Part shown: positions 18,423 to 27,012 of the stretch, in pieces | Layout of the letters: every line of letters starts with the position of its first letter | Numbering within the stretch: position 1 is the first letter of the stretch | DNA from: Clostridiales bacterium | GTDB taxonomy: Bacteria > Bacillota > Clostridia > Christensenellales > Aristaeellaceae | Length of the DNA stretch: 64,000 nucleotides | Reading direction: 5' to 3' | NCBI GenBank assembly: GCA_004557905.1 | Contig: SFFH01000009.1 | Coordinates: 1 to 64,000 of the forward strand | Made by a program: the position numbers and the translations under genes | Notes under the pieces: generated by a model | Told to the model about the DNA's origin: nothing | Databases searched by the model: none | What the model saw: only the letters and a program-made list of their open reading frames with translations

Positions 18423-20501
18423 TTAATCCTCGTCGTCCGCGAGATCGGCCTTGTGCGCCTCGATGATCTTGGCGGCGATCACCTGCGGCACTTCCTCATA
18501 ACGCTCGAAGGTCATCTTGAAGAAGCCCCTCGCCTGCGTCATGGAGCGCAGATCGGTCGCGTACTTGAACATCTCCGCCTGCGGCACCTCCGCGACGATG
18601 AGCTGCTTGCCGTCGTTCTGCTCCATGCCCAGGATGCGGCCGCGGCGCTTGTTCATGTCGCCCATGACGTCGCCCATGTACTCGTCCGGCACGGTGACCT
18701 CAACGTGCATGATCGGCTCAAGCAGCACCGGAGACGCGTTGATGCACTGCTTGTACGCGATGCGCGCAGCGGTCTTGAACGCCATTTCGGAGGAGTCGAC
18801 CGGGTGATAGGAGCCGTCGTAGAGCTTGGCACGCAGGCCCGTCATCGGGAATCCGGCGAGCACGCCCTTGACCAGGTTGTCGCGCAGGCCCTTTTCGACC
18901 GACGGGATGAAGTTGCGCGGCACGGCGCCGCCGACAACGGCGTCCACAAACTCAAAGTCGACGCCCGGCTCGGCCGGAGAGAACTCGATCCACACGTCGC
19001 CGAACTGGCCGTGGCCGCCGGACTGCTTTTTGTGGCGGCCCTGCACCTTGATGGTCTTGCGGATGGACTCACGATAGGCGATCTTGGGATCCTTGAACAC
19101 GGCGTCCGCGCCGAACTTGGTCAAAAGCTTCTGACGCACGATCTCCAGCTCCAGTTCGCCCTGGCCGCTGATGAGCGTCTCGGTGGTCATCGGGTCCTTC
19201 GCCACGACGACGTCCGGCATCTCCTCAATCAGGCGCGCCAGGCCGGAGAAGACCTTGTCCTCCTCGCCCGCCTTCTTGGCGTACACAGCCATGGAGAGCT
19301 GCGGGGCCGGGAAGTCGATGCTGTCGTACTGGACGACCTTGCCGATCTCGCACAGGCTGTCGCCGGTAGAGGTGTACTGCAGCTTGGAGAGCGCGCCAAT
19401 GTCGCCCGCGCACAGCATGCCGACCGGGATCTGCTTCTTGCCGCGGATCATGAACAGGCCGGCCGCCTTCTCGGGCTTGTCGGCGTTCGCGTTAAACAGC
19501 GCAGTCGCCGGGGTCAGCACGCCGGAGATGACCTTGATGAAGGACAGCTTGCCGACGAACGGGTCGGCGATGGTCTTAAAGACCTGCGCGGTGAAGCTCT
19601 CGGACATGTCCGCATGGCGGATATGCATGGACTTGGTCTTCGGGTTAATGCCGTGATAGGTGTGCTCCATCGGGGAGGGCATGTACATCGCCAGCTCATA
19701 GAGCAGCGGGCGCACGCCGATGCCGTTGAGGGAGGAAACCGGTACGACCGGCACGATGCTGCCCTCGTAGATGCCGGCGGACAGGCCGCGCAGCATGTCG
19801 ACGTCGGAGAGGGTGCCCTCGTCAAAGAACTTCTCCATCAGCTCCTCGCTAGTGGAGGCGGCGGCCTCGTGGCAGGCCTCGATGGCCTCGTCCACACTCG
19901 CCTGCATGTCAGCCGGGATCGGGACCTCCTTGCGGTCCTTGCCCGCGCCCATGAAGGCCTTGCCGGTCAGCACGTCCACAACGCCCTTGAAGCCGGTGCC
20001 CTCGCCGATGGGCAGCACGGTCGGGATGATGCAGTGGCCGTAGGTGGCGCGCAGCTCGTCGAGCACCTTGCGGTAGTTGATATGCTCGCGGTCGACCTGT
20101 GTGACGACGATCATGCGGGCAACGCCGCGCTTGCCGGTCGCGTTCCATGCCTTCTCAAAACCGGTGGACAGTCCGGTGGCCGCGCTCATCACGAGCACGG
20201 CGCCCTCCACGGCGTGCAGCGGGCCGGGCATTTCGCCCGCGAAATCGAAGTAGCCGGGAACGTCGATGATATTGAGCTTCTTGCCGTGGATTTCAATGGG
20301 CGCCACGGACGCGCTGATGGAAATATGGCGCTTGATCTCTTCCGGATCCCAGTCGCTGACAGTGTTGCCATCTTCGACACGGCCCTGGCGGTCGATGACG
20401 CCGGCTGCGTAGAGCATCGATTCGACCAACGTGGTCTTGCCCTCAGAGCCGTGTCCCAATACCGCGATGTTGCGGATATCCTTTACCATATAGTCCTTCA
20501 T
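18423..20501 (-). CDS. Elongation factor G-like GTPase (EF-G paralogue, FusA2 type)
   Basis: 692 aa with the full EF-G domain series, from the GTPase domain to the C-terminal VPQAEMFKYATDLRSMTQARG block (RSMTQARG is strongly conserved). The P-loop is GHGSEGKT. The G3 motif is DVPGYFDF, with Tyr where canonical EF-G has the catalytic-loop His, as in EF-G-II proteins. The G4 motif, NKxD in canonical factors, reads TQVD. Start ATG 20501 has GAGGAGG about 9 nt upstream; longer in-frame extension is unsupported. It is probably an auxiliary ribosome-associated GTPase rather than the housekeeping FusA, which is not in the window. Confidence 0.88.
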   Translation of the reverse strand: MKDYMVKDIRNIAVLGHGSEGKTTLVESMLYAAGVIDRQGRVEDGNTVSDWDPEEIKRHISISASVAPIEIHGKKLNIIDVPGYFDFAGEMPGPLHAVEGAVLVMSAATGLSTGFEKAWNATGKRGVARMIVVTQVDREHINYRKVLDELRATYGHCIIPTVLPIGEGTGFKGVVDVLTGKAFMGAGKDRKEVPIPADMQASVDEAIEACHEAAASTSEELMEKFFDEGTLSDVDMLRGLSAGIYEGSIVPVVPVSSLNGIGVRPLLYELAMYMPSPMEHTYHGINPKTKSMHIRHADMSESFTAQVFKTIADPFVGKLSFIKVISGVLTPATALFNANADKPEKAAGLFMIRGKKQIPVGMLCAGDIGALSKLQYTSTGDSLCEIGKVVQYDSIDFPAPQLSMAVYAKKAGEEDKVFSGLARLIEEMPDVVVAKDPMTTETLISGQGELELEIVRQKLLTKFGADAVFKDPKIAYRESIRKTIKVQGRHKKQSGGHGQFGDVWIEFSPAEPGVDFEFVDAVVGGAVPRNFIPSVEKGLRDNLVKGVLAGFPMTGLRAKLYDGSYHPVDSSEMAFKTAARIAYKQCINASPVLLEPIMHVEVTVPDEYMGDVMGDMNKRRGRILGMEQNDGKQLIVAEVPQAEMFKYATDLRSMTQARGFFKMTFERYEEVPQVIAAKIIEAHKADLADDED

Positions 20502-20592
20502 ACATTGCGCCTCCTCGTATGCCGCTTGAGCGCGGCGTGATTGTGATCGATTTGACAGCGGTTTTTTCGTTCTCCGCTCCCATCTGAATTCC

Positions 20593-20621
20593 ATTATACC
20601 AGATTGCCCGAAAAATGAAAA
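20593..20621 (-). promoter_or_regulatory. Promoter of the EF-G-like gene
   Basis: Minus-strand TATAAT (20593-20598) preceded by TGG (extended -10), with TTTTCA at a 17-bp spacer. Confidence 0.7.
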
Positions 20622-20653
20622 GCGGTTTTGTCGATTTTTCTTCCGGGTCAGGC

Positions 20654-20696
20654 GTGAATTTGCACCGGATTCACCGGTGCAGCGCAGCAAATTCAC
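20654..20696. repeat. Nested inverted repeat in the intergenic region upstream of the EF-G-like gene
   Basis: Outer arms GTGAATTTGC / GCAAATTCAC enclose an inner hairpin GCACCGG / CCGGTGC, giving a cruciform-like structure of 43 bp. Neither strand has a T tract after it, so it is not a simple terminator. It lies between the EF-G promoter and repeat A1. Confidence 0.6.
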
Positions 20697-20750
20697 CTCT
20701 CCCCCTGAAATCCGGCGCGCTTTGGGCAGGTTCGTCTGTTTTCCTGCAAA

Positions 20751-20857
20751 CACAAAAGCGGGCTGTGCCCGCTCCCGCCTCCGAACAACTATGCAAAATC
20801 AAGTTGATCTATGCTCGCTGCACGATTCCTTGCGTGATATTCTATTATACGAAAAAG
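20751..20857 (-). repeat. Dispersed intergenic repeat family A, copy 1
   Basis: About 105 bp. Read on the minus strand it starts right after the T tract of the oxidoreductase terminator, carries GCAGCGAGCA and TTCGGA blocks, and ends with hairpin GCGGGC-ACA-GCCCGC plus TTTT. Full copies recur at 43697-43805 and 51221-51330, and a short one at 46561-46600. This copy contains a TATAAT. Confidence 0.8.
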
Positions 20858-20884
20858 GCCCTCTTCCGGGCGGGAAGAGAGCCT
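20852..20884 (-). terminator. Terminator of the Gfo/Idh/MocA oxidoreductase gene
   Basis: Stem of about 12 bp (AGGCCCTCTTCC / GGGAAGAGAGCCT, one mismatch) followed by TTTTT on the minus strand, 8 bp beyond the stop codon. Confidence 0.85.
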
Positions 20885-20891
20885 GTACAAT

Positions 20892-21860
20892 TTACCTTTC
20901 AAACGGGAACTCAAGTCCGTTCTGCGCGCGCACCTGATCCATGATCTCCATCACGGCGATCGTCTGCGCGGGCGTGACTATGCTGCTTTGCGTCTTTCCC
21001 GCCGCGACGCACGCCATCGCCTCGCGGATCTCGTACTCAAAGCCGTTCACCTCGAACGGACGCGAGAGCGTGTACGGTTCCTTTCCGTCGATGCACACCG
21101 TCACGCGCTGCGGATTTTTGAACTCCGGGATCTCGATGCGGCCCTTGCTGCCGTACACCGCGCCCATCGTCGGCATCTGCGCACCGATGGCGCAGGTCAG
21201 GCTGGCGACCGCATTTCCCTTCCGCAGGATGATCGCATCAATCGCGTCGGTGCCCGCATTGTTCAGCACCAGATTGCTCTGCACACTGTCAAATTCGTAT
21301 CCCAGCATCATGCACGCAAAGCCGATCGCGTACACGCCGATGTCCAGCAGCGTGCCGCCCGCCATCTGCGGGTCAAACTTGCGCGCCTCGCGGGCGGTAT
21401 TGTAGCCGTACTGCGCTGTCACCGCGCGGATCTCGCCGATCGCGCCGGAGGCGAGCACGCGCTCCACCTCGCGGTACACCGGGCAGAGCTTCGTCCAGAA
21501 CGCCTCCATCACAAAGACGTTCTTCTCCCTGGCCAGCGCGAAGATTTTCCTCGCCTGCTGTGCGTCCGTGGTGAAGCTCTTCTCGCACAGCACAGGCTTG
21601 CCATGGGCAATCATGCACCGCATGCCCTCGGCGTGCGCGCTGTGCGGCGTGCCGATGTAAACGATATCCACGTTGGGGTCGCAGGCCAGGTCCTCGGCGC
21701 TCGCGTAGCGCACGGGAATGCCGTACTGATCGGCAAACGCGTCGGCGCTCTCCCGGCTGCGGGAGGCAACAGCATACAGCGTCACCTCGTCGCCCATCCT
21801 GCGCGCAGTCTCGGCAAAGTTTCTGGCAATCACGCCGGTAGACAGAATGCCCCAGTTCAT
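20892..21860 (-). CDS. Gfo/Idh/MocA family oxidoreductase
   Basis: 322 aa. An N-terminal Rossmann domain (WGILSTGVIARNFAETARR, with ATG overlap to trkH) is followed by the MocA-type C-terminal domain. The catalytic-region motif is CEKSFT, where many relatives have EKP, and GGTLLDIGVYAIGFA marks the second domain. It is closest in pattern to dimeric dihydrodiol dehydrogenase-like NADP oxidoreductases acting on sugars or small alcohols; the substrate is unknown. It overlaps trkH by 4 bp, so it is the last gene of a trkA-trkH operon, an association without an obvious functional reason. Confidence 0.88.
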   Translation of the reverse strand: MNWGILSTGVIARNFAETARRMGDEVTLYAVASRSRESADAFADQYGIPVRYASAEDLACDPNVDIVYIGTPHSAHAEGMRCMIAHGKPVLCEKSFTTDAQQARKIFALAREKNVFVMEAFWTKLCPVYREVERVLASGAIGEIRAVTAQYGYNTAREARKFDPQMAGGTLLDIGVYAIGFACMMLGYEFDSVQSNLVLNNAGTDAIDAIILRKGNAVASLTCAIGAQMPTMGAVYGSKGRIEIPEFKNPQRVTVCIDGKEPYTLSRPFEVNGFEYEIREAMACVAAGKTQSSIVTPAQTIAVMEIMDQVRAQNGLEFPFER

Positions 21861-23362
21861 CGTTCGTCTCCTCCCACCTGCCGCATCATCTCTTCACGGC
21901 GCTTCTTGCGCTTGTGCTCGCTGAAGGCCTCTCGCCACAGTGGCGGATAGAGCAGCATCAGCATCGGGAAGACCTCCAAGCGGCCCGCCAGCATGTCAAA
22001 GATGAGCACGACCTTGGACAGATCGCTCAGAAAGCCGAAATTGCACGTCGGACCCACCAGATTGAGGCCCGGGCCGATGTTGTTGAACGTCGCCGCGACG
22101 GCGGTGAACGTGCTGACCAGGTCCATGTTTTCCAGCGCCAGCACCAGCATGGACGCGACGAAGATGAAGAACACGCCCATGAAATAGACGAAGATCGCGT
22201 GCAGCGTGCTGTCCTCCACGTCCTTCTCCTCAAAGCGCACCCGGCGCACGCCGCGCGGATGCAGGAAGGAGCCGACGTAGCTGCCCATCGCCTTGCCGCT
22301 CATCACCCAGCGGGAGACCTTGAGGCCGCCGCCCGTGCTGCCTGCGCACGCGCCGATGAACATCAGCAGCACGAGAATCGCCTTGGAGAACGTGGGCCAG
22401 AGATCGAAGTTCGTCGTGGCAAAGCCCGTCGTCGTGATGATCGTCGCCACCTGGAAGACCGAGACGCGCAGATTGTTCTCCGCCGTCAGGCTGACGTCAT
22501 AGGTGTTCATGAAGATGAGCAGCGTCGCGCCGGCGATGATCGCCAGATACCAGCGCATCTCCTCGCAGGAGAGCGCCTGCTTGAACTTCTTCATGAAGAC
22601 GAGGAAGTACACGTTGAAGTTCACGCCGAAGATGATCATGAAGACCGCGACAACCCACTGAATGTACGGCGAAAAGCTGGCAAACGAGTCGTTGCGGAAG
22701 CCGAAGCCGCCGGTGCCCGCCGTGCCGAACGACGTACACAGCGCCTCAAAGGGGATCATGCCGCCCAGCATGAGCAGCAGGAACTCCAGAATGGTGAGCA
22801 CGATGTAGAGCATGTACAGGATGCGCGCGGTATAGCGCACCTTGGGCACCAGCTTGCCCACCACGGGGCCGGGGCTCTCCGCCTTCATCAGGTGCATGTT
22901 GCTGCCGCCCACCATCGGCAGCACCGCCAGCAGGAACACCAGCACGCCCATGCCGCCGATCCAGTGCGTGAAGCACCGCCAGAGCATGCAGCAGTGGCTC
23001 ATGTGCTCCACATCGGAGAGGATGCTCGCGCCGGTGGTCGTAAAGCCCGACACCGTTTCAAACAGCGCGTCGACGAACCGCGGGATCTCGCCGCTCAGGT
23101 AAAACGGCAGACAGCCGAACACGGACATGACAATCCAGCTCAGCGCCGTGGCGACAAAGCCCTCCCTGGCGTAAAAATGCGGGCTGGCGGCGCGCTTGTG
23201 CGTCAGCAGGAAGCCGACAAGCGCGCACAGCGCCATCGTGGCGGCAAACGCGATCCCCTGCGTCTCCCCGTAGATGACCGCCGTGACGAGCGGCAGCCCC
23301 ATCAGCGCCGCCTCCACGTTGAGAATCCAGCCGAGAATATAGCTGACTGACTTCATATTCAT
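21857..23362 (-). CDS. trkH: TrkH family potassium uptake protein
   Basis: 501 aa channel-like K+ transporter subunit with four M1-P-M2 repeats. The first pore motif is visible in VSGFTTTGASIL, with further pore loops GTAGTGGFG, ITTTGFATTNFD and AATFNNIGPGLN. It is cytoplasmic-membrane located and gated by the TrkA/KtrA partner encoded 11 bp upstream. It matches TrkH/KtrB in length and pore signatures. AGAGG precedes the start. The downstream oxidoreductase overlaps by 4 bp. Confidence 0.95.
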   Translation of the reverse strand: MNMKSVSYILGWILNVEAALMGLPLVTAVIYGETQGIAFAATMALCALVGFLLTHKRAASPHFYAREGFVATALSWIVMSVFGCLPFYLSGEIPRFVDALFETVSGFTTTGASILSDVEHMSHCCMLWRCFTHWIGGMGVLVFLLAVLPMVGGSNMHLMKAESPGPVVGKLVPKVRYTARILYMLYIVLTILEFLLLMLGGMIPFEALCTSFGTAGTGGFGFRNDSFASFSPYIQWVVAVFMIIFGVNFNVYFLVFMKKFKQALSCEEMRWYLAIIAGATLLIFMNTYDVSLTAENNLRVSVFQVATIITTTGFATTNFDLWPTFSKAILVLLMFIGACAGSTGGGLKVSRWVMSGKAMGSYVGSFLHPRGVRRVRFEEKDVEDSTLHAIFVYFMGVFFIFVASMLVLALENMDLVSTFTAVAATFNNIGPGLNLVGPTCNFGFLSDLSKVVLIFDMLAGRLEVFPMLMLLYPPLWREAFSEHKRKKRREEMMRQVGGDER

Positions 23363-23373
23363 TGCGGCACCTC

Positions 23374-24768
23374 TCAGGCCAGAATATCGCTGATATCGCC
23401 GAAGCCGGAATGCGTGGTGACGACGATCACCGTATCGCCCGCCTGGATCGCGTCCTGGCCGCGCGGGAAGATGACCTTGCCGCCGCGGCCGATGCAGGCA
23501 ATGAGCAGGTTGTCCTTCTTCTTAAGCTTCATCAGCGGCACGCCGACCACCGGCGCATCCTTGTCCACGTGGAACTCCAACGCCTCCGCCTTGGAATCGA
23601 AGAGATGGTACAGTGTCTCCACGTTGCTGCCGATGGTGTTCTGCTTGGCGCGGACATACGCCGTAATGGTCTCGGAGGTGACGTACTTGGGATAGACGAC
23701 GCTGCCCAGGTCCAGGCCGTCGATGACGTCCTTGAACGTGATGCGGTTGATCTTGGTGATCGTCTTGAGGCCGGGCATCCGCTTGGCGTACAGGGTCAGC
23801 AGGATGTTCTCCTCGTCCAGGCCCGTCAGCGGCACAAACGCCTCCACCGACTCGAGGCCCTCCTCGCGCAGCAGCTCCTCGTCGCCGCCGTCGCCGCAGA
23901 TCACTGTGGCGTCCGGCAGCAGTGCGGAAAGCTCCTCGCAGCGCGCGCGGTTCTGTTCGATGATCTTGACGTCCATCCGCTGCGCCAGCAGCTGCTTGGC
24001 CAGATAGTAGGACGACTTGCCGCCGCCGATGATCATGCAGCTGCCCACCGCGTGGCTCTCCATGCCCAGCGCCTCAAAGACCCGATGGCCGTCCCTGGTA
24101 TCCGTCAGGATGGTGATGTCGTCGCCCTCGCGCAGCACATACGCGCCGCCCGGGATGGACACGCTGCCCTCGCGTTCCACCGCACAGACCAGGTAGCCAA
24201 ACTGGAAGATCCCGTCCAGCTGCATGATGCTGCGGCCGGCCAGAATGCTGCCCGAGGGAATCTTGAAGCTCAGCAGCTCCGCATGCCCCTTGGCAAAGGA
24301 GCTGACCGTCAGCGCCTGCGGCCTGGAGAGAATGTGCGCGATCTGCCTGGCCGCCTCCAGCTCCGGGTTGATGATCATGGACAGGCCCAGCTGCTGGCGC
24401 AGATACACCAGCTCCTCCGCATAGTCGGGGTTGCGCACGCGCGCGATGGCGGAAATCTCGCCGCCCGCCTTCTTGGCGATCGTGCAGCACAGCAGGTTCA
24501 GCTCGTCCGAGCCCGTGACAGCGATGATCATGTCCGCCAGCTCGATGCCGGCCTCATAGAGCACGCTCAGGCTGGCGCCGTTGCCGCGGATGCCCATCAC
24601 GTCATAGACCTCCGTGGTGTTGCGGATCACGCGCTCGTTCGTGTCCACAATGGTGATATCATGTCCCTCGCGCACCAGATGCTCCGTCAGCGTATGGCCC
24701 ACCTTGCCGCAGCCCACAATGATGATGCGCAGCGAGTCCTGTTTCTTTTTCGCAGCTCTTCCCTGCAT
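23374..24768 (-). CDS. trkA: Trk system potassium transporter TrkA
   Basis: 464 aa regulatory subunit of the Trk K+ uptake system. Two RCK modules, each with an NAD-binding Rossmann domain and a C-terminal ligand domain: the first begins RIIIVGCGKVGHTLTEHLV near residue 12, the second SCMIIGGGKSSYYLAKQLL. Binding of NAD(H) or ATP controls TrkH. ATG 24768 was chosen, with GGAGGAAGG upstream, because an N-terminal extension of 47 residues has no family match. Cotranscribed with trkH. Confidence 0.94.
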   Translation of the reverse strand: MQGRAAKKKQDSLRIIIVGCGKVGHTLTEHLVREGHDITIVDTNERVIRNTTEVYDVMGIRGNGASLSVLYEAGIELADMIIAVTGSDELNLLCCTIAKKAGGEISAIARVRNPDYAEELVYLRQQLGLSMIINPELEAARQIAHILSRPQALTVSSFAKGHAELLSFKIPSGSILAGRSIMQLDGIFQFGYLVCAVEREGSVSIPGGAYVLREGDDITILTDTRDGHRVFEALGMESHAVGSCMIIGGGKSSYYLAKQLLAQRMDVKIIEQNRARCEELSALLPDATVICGDGGDEELLREEGLESVEAFVPLTGLDEENILLTLYAKRMPGLKTITKINRITFKDVIDGLDLGSVVYPKYVTSETITAYVRAKQNTIGSNVETLYHLFDSKAEALEFHVDKDAPVVGVPLMKLKKKDNLLIACIGRGGKVIFPRGQDAIQAGDTVIVVTTHSGFGDISDILA

Positions 24769-24880
24769 GATGCCTTCCTCCAGCACAGCGCGCTGTGATG
24801 CGCTCCATAATCCGATTCGGTCCATAGAAGGAACGGCGGCCTCCGCTCCGGACGCCTGCCTTCCCTCCGTTGTCACAGAT

Positions 24881-24909
24881 ATCTTAGCATTCTTTTTCCG
24901 GTTGGTCAA
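24881..24909 (-). promoter_or_regulatory. Promoter of the trkA-trkH operon
   Basis: TTGACC (24904-24909) and TAAGAT (24881-24886) on the minus strand with a 17-bp spacer. Confidence 0.78.
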
Positions 24910-24918
24910 TTCTTTTGC

Positions 24919-24947
24919 TTGAACCCGGCGCTATTCCCTGCTATGAT
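24919..24947 (+). promoter_or_regulatory. Promoter of the DUF308 gene
   Basis: TTGAAC (24919-24924) and TATGAT (24942-24947) with a 17-bp spacer, divergent from the trkA promoter. Confidence 0.78.
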
Positions 24948-25014
24948 AAGGGAGAAGGGCTGGGCGCTCTATGCCGCTGCAGCCATCCTGACTGTCAGAA
25001 AGGAATGATTCATC

Positions 25015-25590
25015 ATGAAGCATACGAAGAAGTCTTCCGGAGGATTCCGCATGAGCTTCTCTCTCGCCGCCGTCGTCTATCTTCTGCTGGGTCTGTTCAT
25101 GATCCTCGCGCCAAACACCAGCCGCAAGCTGCTGTGCACGCTGGTCGGCGCAGGCATCCTGATCTACGGCCTGCTTGACATCGTGCCCTTTGTGCTGAGC
25201 AGGGGCGAAAAGCGCTTCACCCTGGATCTGCTCATCGGCGCATGCGCGCTGGCCTTCGGCCTGTTCTCGCTGATCAACCGGACGTTCCTCATGGACTTCC
25301 TGTTCACCGCGCTGGGCGTGGTCATCTGCGTCACCAGCATTTGCGGCATCAGCCGCGCGCTGAATCTGCGCTACTTCGGCTTTGCGCGCTGGTGGGCGCC
25401 GCTGTGCGCGAACCTGGCCACCCTCGTGCTCGCGCTGTGCATCGTCTTCTTCCCGGGCTTCTTTGGCAACATGCTGATGATGATCGTGGGCATCATTCTC
25501 GTTGTGGAGGCCGTCAGCGACCTGATCGCCATCCACTATCTCGATCGCCTTTCCGGGGGCGTCACGGTCACCTACAATGTCAGCGATTGA
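25015..25590 (+). CDS. DUF308 (HdeD-like) membrane protein
   Basis: 191 aa with six hydrophobic segments in pairs and glycine-rich turns (YLLLGLFMILAP, VGAGILIYGLLDI, CALAFGLFSLINR, LGVVICVTSICGI, VGIILVVEAVSDL), the repeated pattern of the HdeD/DUF308 family. HdeD of Escherichia coli is linked to acid resistance at high cell density; no function is established for clostridial members. Monocistronic, followed by the tRNA transcription unit. Confidence 0.82.
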   Translation: MKHTKKSSGGFRMSFSLAAVVYLLLGLFMILAPNTSRKLLCTLVGAGILIYGLLDIVPFVLSRGEKRFTLDLLIGACALAFGLFSLINRTFLMDFLFTALGVVICVTSICGISRALNLRYFGFARWWAPLCANLATLVLALCIVFFPGFFGNMLMMIVGIILVVEAVSDLIAIHYLDRLSGGVTVTYNVSD

Positions 25591-25630
25591 CCGCGATCTG
25601 ACAACTTTTTGAAAAAATGACAAAAAGGCA

Positions 25631-25659
25631 TTGACAATCCCGTCTGCTGGGGTTATAAT
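25631..25659 (+). promoter_or_regulatory. Consensus promoter of the tRNA-Ile / tRNA-Asn unit
   Basis: Perfect TTGACA (25631-25636) and TATAAT (25654-25659) with a 17-bp spacer, 11 bp before tRNA-Ile. Confidence 0.93.
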
Positions 25660-25670
25660 CCTTTTTGTTC

Positions 25671-25747
25671 GGATTGATAGCTCAGTCGGTTAGAGCACCC
25701 GCCTGATAAGCGGGAGGTCGGTGGTTCGAGTCCACTTCAATCCACCA
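25671..25747 (+). tRNA. tRNA-Ile (anticodon GAT)
   Basis: 77 nt with encoded CCA. Acceptor arms GGATTGA / TCAATCC pair fully, the D-arm has AGCTCAGTCGGTTAGAGC, the anticodon GAT is at 25705-25707 within CTGATAA, and the T-arm is GGTTCGAGTCC. Confidence 0.98.
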
Positions 25748-25750
25748 CAT

Positions 25751-25825
<75 letters not shown>

Positions 25826-25827
25826 GA

Positions 25828-25860
25828 ACATCCCATGGATTTCCATGGGATGTTTTTTGT
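25828..25860 (+). terminator. Terminator of the tRNA unit
   Basis: Twelve-bp perfect stem ACATCCCATGGA / TCCATGGGATGT with a 2-nt loop, followed by a T6 run. Confidence 0.93.
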
Positions 25861-25915
25861 CGGTTTTTTTATCGAATTGGACATTGCGCAATACCTGTGA
25901 TGCGGAGGAAATGCT

Positions 25916-26845
25916 ATGCAGCGCGTCGTCACCGTTCTTGAAATCCTCGTTCCCATCTTCGCCGCCATTGCTCTGGGCATGCTCGCCCGCCGCAAGGGCG
26001 CGCTCACCCGCGAGGGCGTCATGGGCATGCAGCAGTACGTCATGCAGTACGGCCTGCCGTGCGTGCTCTTCAACTCGTGCCTGAGCGCCAGCATCGGCGC
26101 GGAATCCCTCACCTCCATGGCGCTCGTGCTGCCGATGATGCTGCTGAGCGTCACCTGGGCCTTCCGCGCGCGCAAGTCCCGTTTTCCCTACCACAACCTG
26201 CCGCAGCTCTTTGCCGCACAGGAGAGCGGCATGCTCGGCATTCCGCTGTTCATGACGCTCTTTGGCGCCGCGCAGGCCTTCCGCATGGGCGTGCTGGACA
26301 TGGCGCAGGCCCTGGTCTGCATCACCACCATCGCCCTGCTGACGGCCAAAACCGACGAGGGAACGCGCCCTGCCGAGATTCTCCGCCAGGTGTTCACCTC
26401 CCCGCTTCTGCTCATGAGCCTGCTGGGCCTCGCGCTCAACCTCTCCGGCGCGAAGGCCTGGCTGGAAGCGGCCGGCATCGCCTCCATCCTCACGGAGACG
26501 GCCGGCTTCATCGCCCAGCCCGTCAGCGCCGCGATTCTCTTCGCTGTCGGCTACAACTTCTCCCTGGGCAGCGGCAACCGCAGCCATATCTTCAAAATCT
26601 CCGCGATTCACTTCGCCTATTTCACCCTCTTCGGCCTGCTGATTCAGCTCGTGCTGTTCCTGCTCACCAGCGTGGAAGCGCAGACCCGCTGGGCTATCCT
26701 CATCTACACCACGCTGCCGCCCAGCTTCCTGAGCCTGGGGCTCGGCCGGAACGAGGAGGAATACGAGATGGCCGCCGGCGTGTGCTCGCTGCTCACCGTC
26801 GTCAGCCTCGCCATCTTCTGCGTCATCGCCGTCATCGTCAGCTGA
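25916..26845 (+). CDS. AEC family transporter (auxin efflux carrier-like permease)
   Basis: 309 aa with about ten membrane helices in two halves. The N-terminal VLVPIFAAIALGMLARRKG type motif and the mid-protein VFTSPLLLMSLLGLALNLSG region are typical of bacterial AEC permeases such as malate or malonate carriers. GGAGG lies 7 nt before ATG 25916. No metabolic gene is attached, so no substrate can be proposed. Confidence 0.88.
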   Translation: MQRVVTVLEILVPIFAAIALGMLARRKGALTREGVMGMQQYVMQYGLPCVLFNSCLSASIGAESLTSMALVLPMMLLSVTWAFRARKSRFPYHNLPQLFAAQESGMLGIPLFMTLFGAAQAFRMGVLDMAQALVCITTIALLTAKTDEGTRPAEILRQVFTSPLLLMSLLGLALNLSGAKAWLEAAGIASILTETAGFIAQPVSAAILFAVGYNFSLGSGNRSHIFKISAIHFAYFTLFGLLIQLVLFLLTSVEAQTRWAILIYTTLPPSFLSLGLGRNEEEYEMAAGVCSLLTVVSLAIFCVIAVIVS

Positions 26846-26866
26846 TCATCGCCCAACAGGTTTTAT

Positions 26867-26893
26867 CCCGCCGGAAGCTCCGGCGGGGTTTTT
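26867..26893 (+). terminator. Terminator of the AEC carrier gene
   Basis: Nine-bp stem CCCGCCGGA / TCCGGCGGG followed by GTTTTT. Confidence 0.9.
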
Positions 26894-26934
26894 GTATGGC
26901 GAAAACCGCACATCGAACGATGCTTCCGTGATGC

Positions 26935-26968
26935 AAAAAGGGAATCCCGCATCATCTGCGGGATTCCC
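26935..26968 (-). terminator. Terminator of alaS
   Basis: Twelve-bp perfect stem GGGAATCCCGCA / TGCGGGATTCCC, then TTTTT on the minus strand, 45 bp past the stop codon. Confidence 0.9.
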
Positions 26969-27012
26969 TCGTATTCAGCATGATGTCCGTCCGATGCAGA
27001 CGGTGCGGACGC

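Noticed and set aside
18369..20540. A 723-codon plus-strand frame opposite the EF-G-like gene
   Set aside because: Pure antisense shadow with no ribosome site and no recognisable domain.
20502..20753. N-terminal extension of the EF-G-like protein
   Set aside because: The extension has no EF-G similarity, and a good ribosome site plus promoter place the start at 20501.
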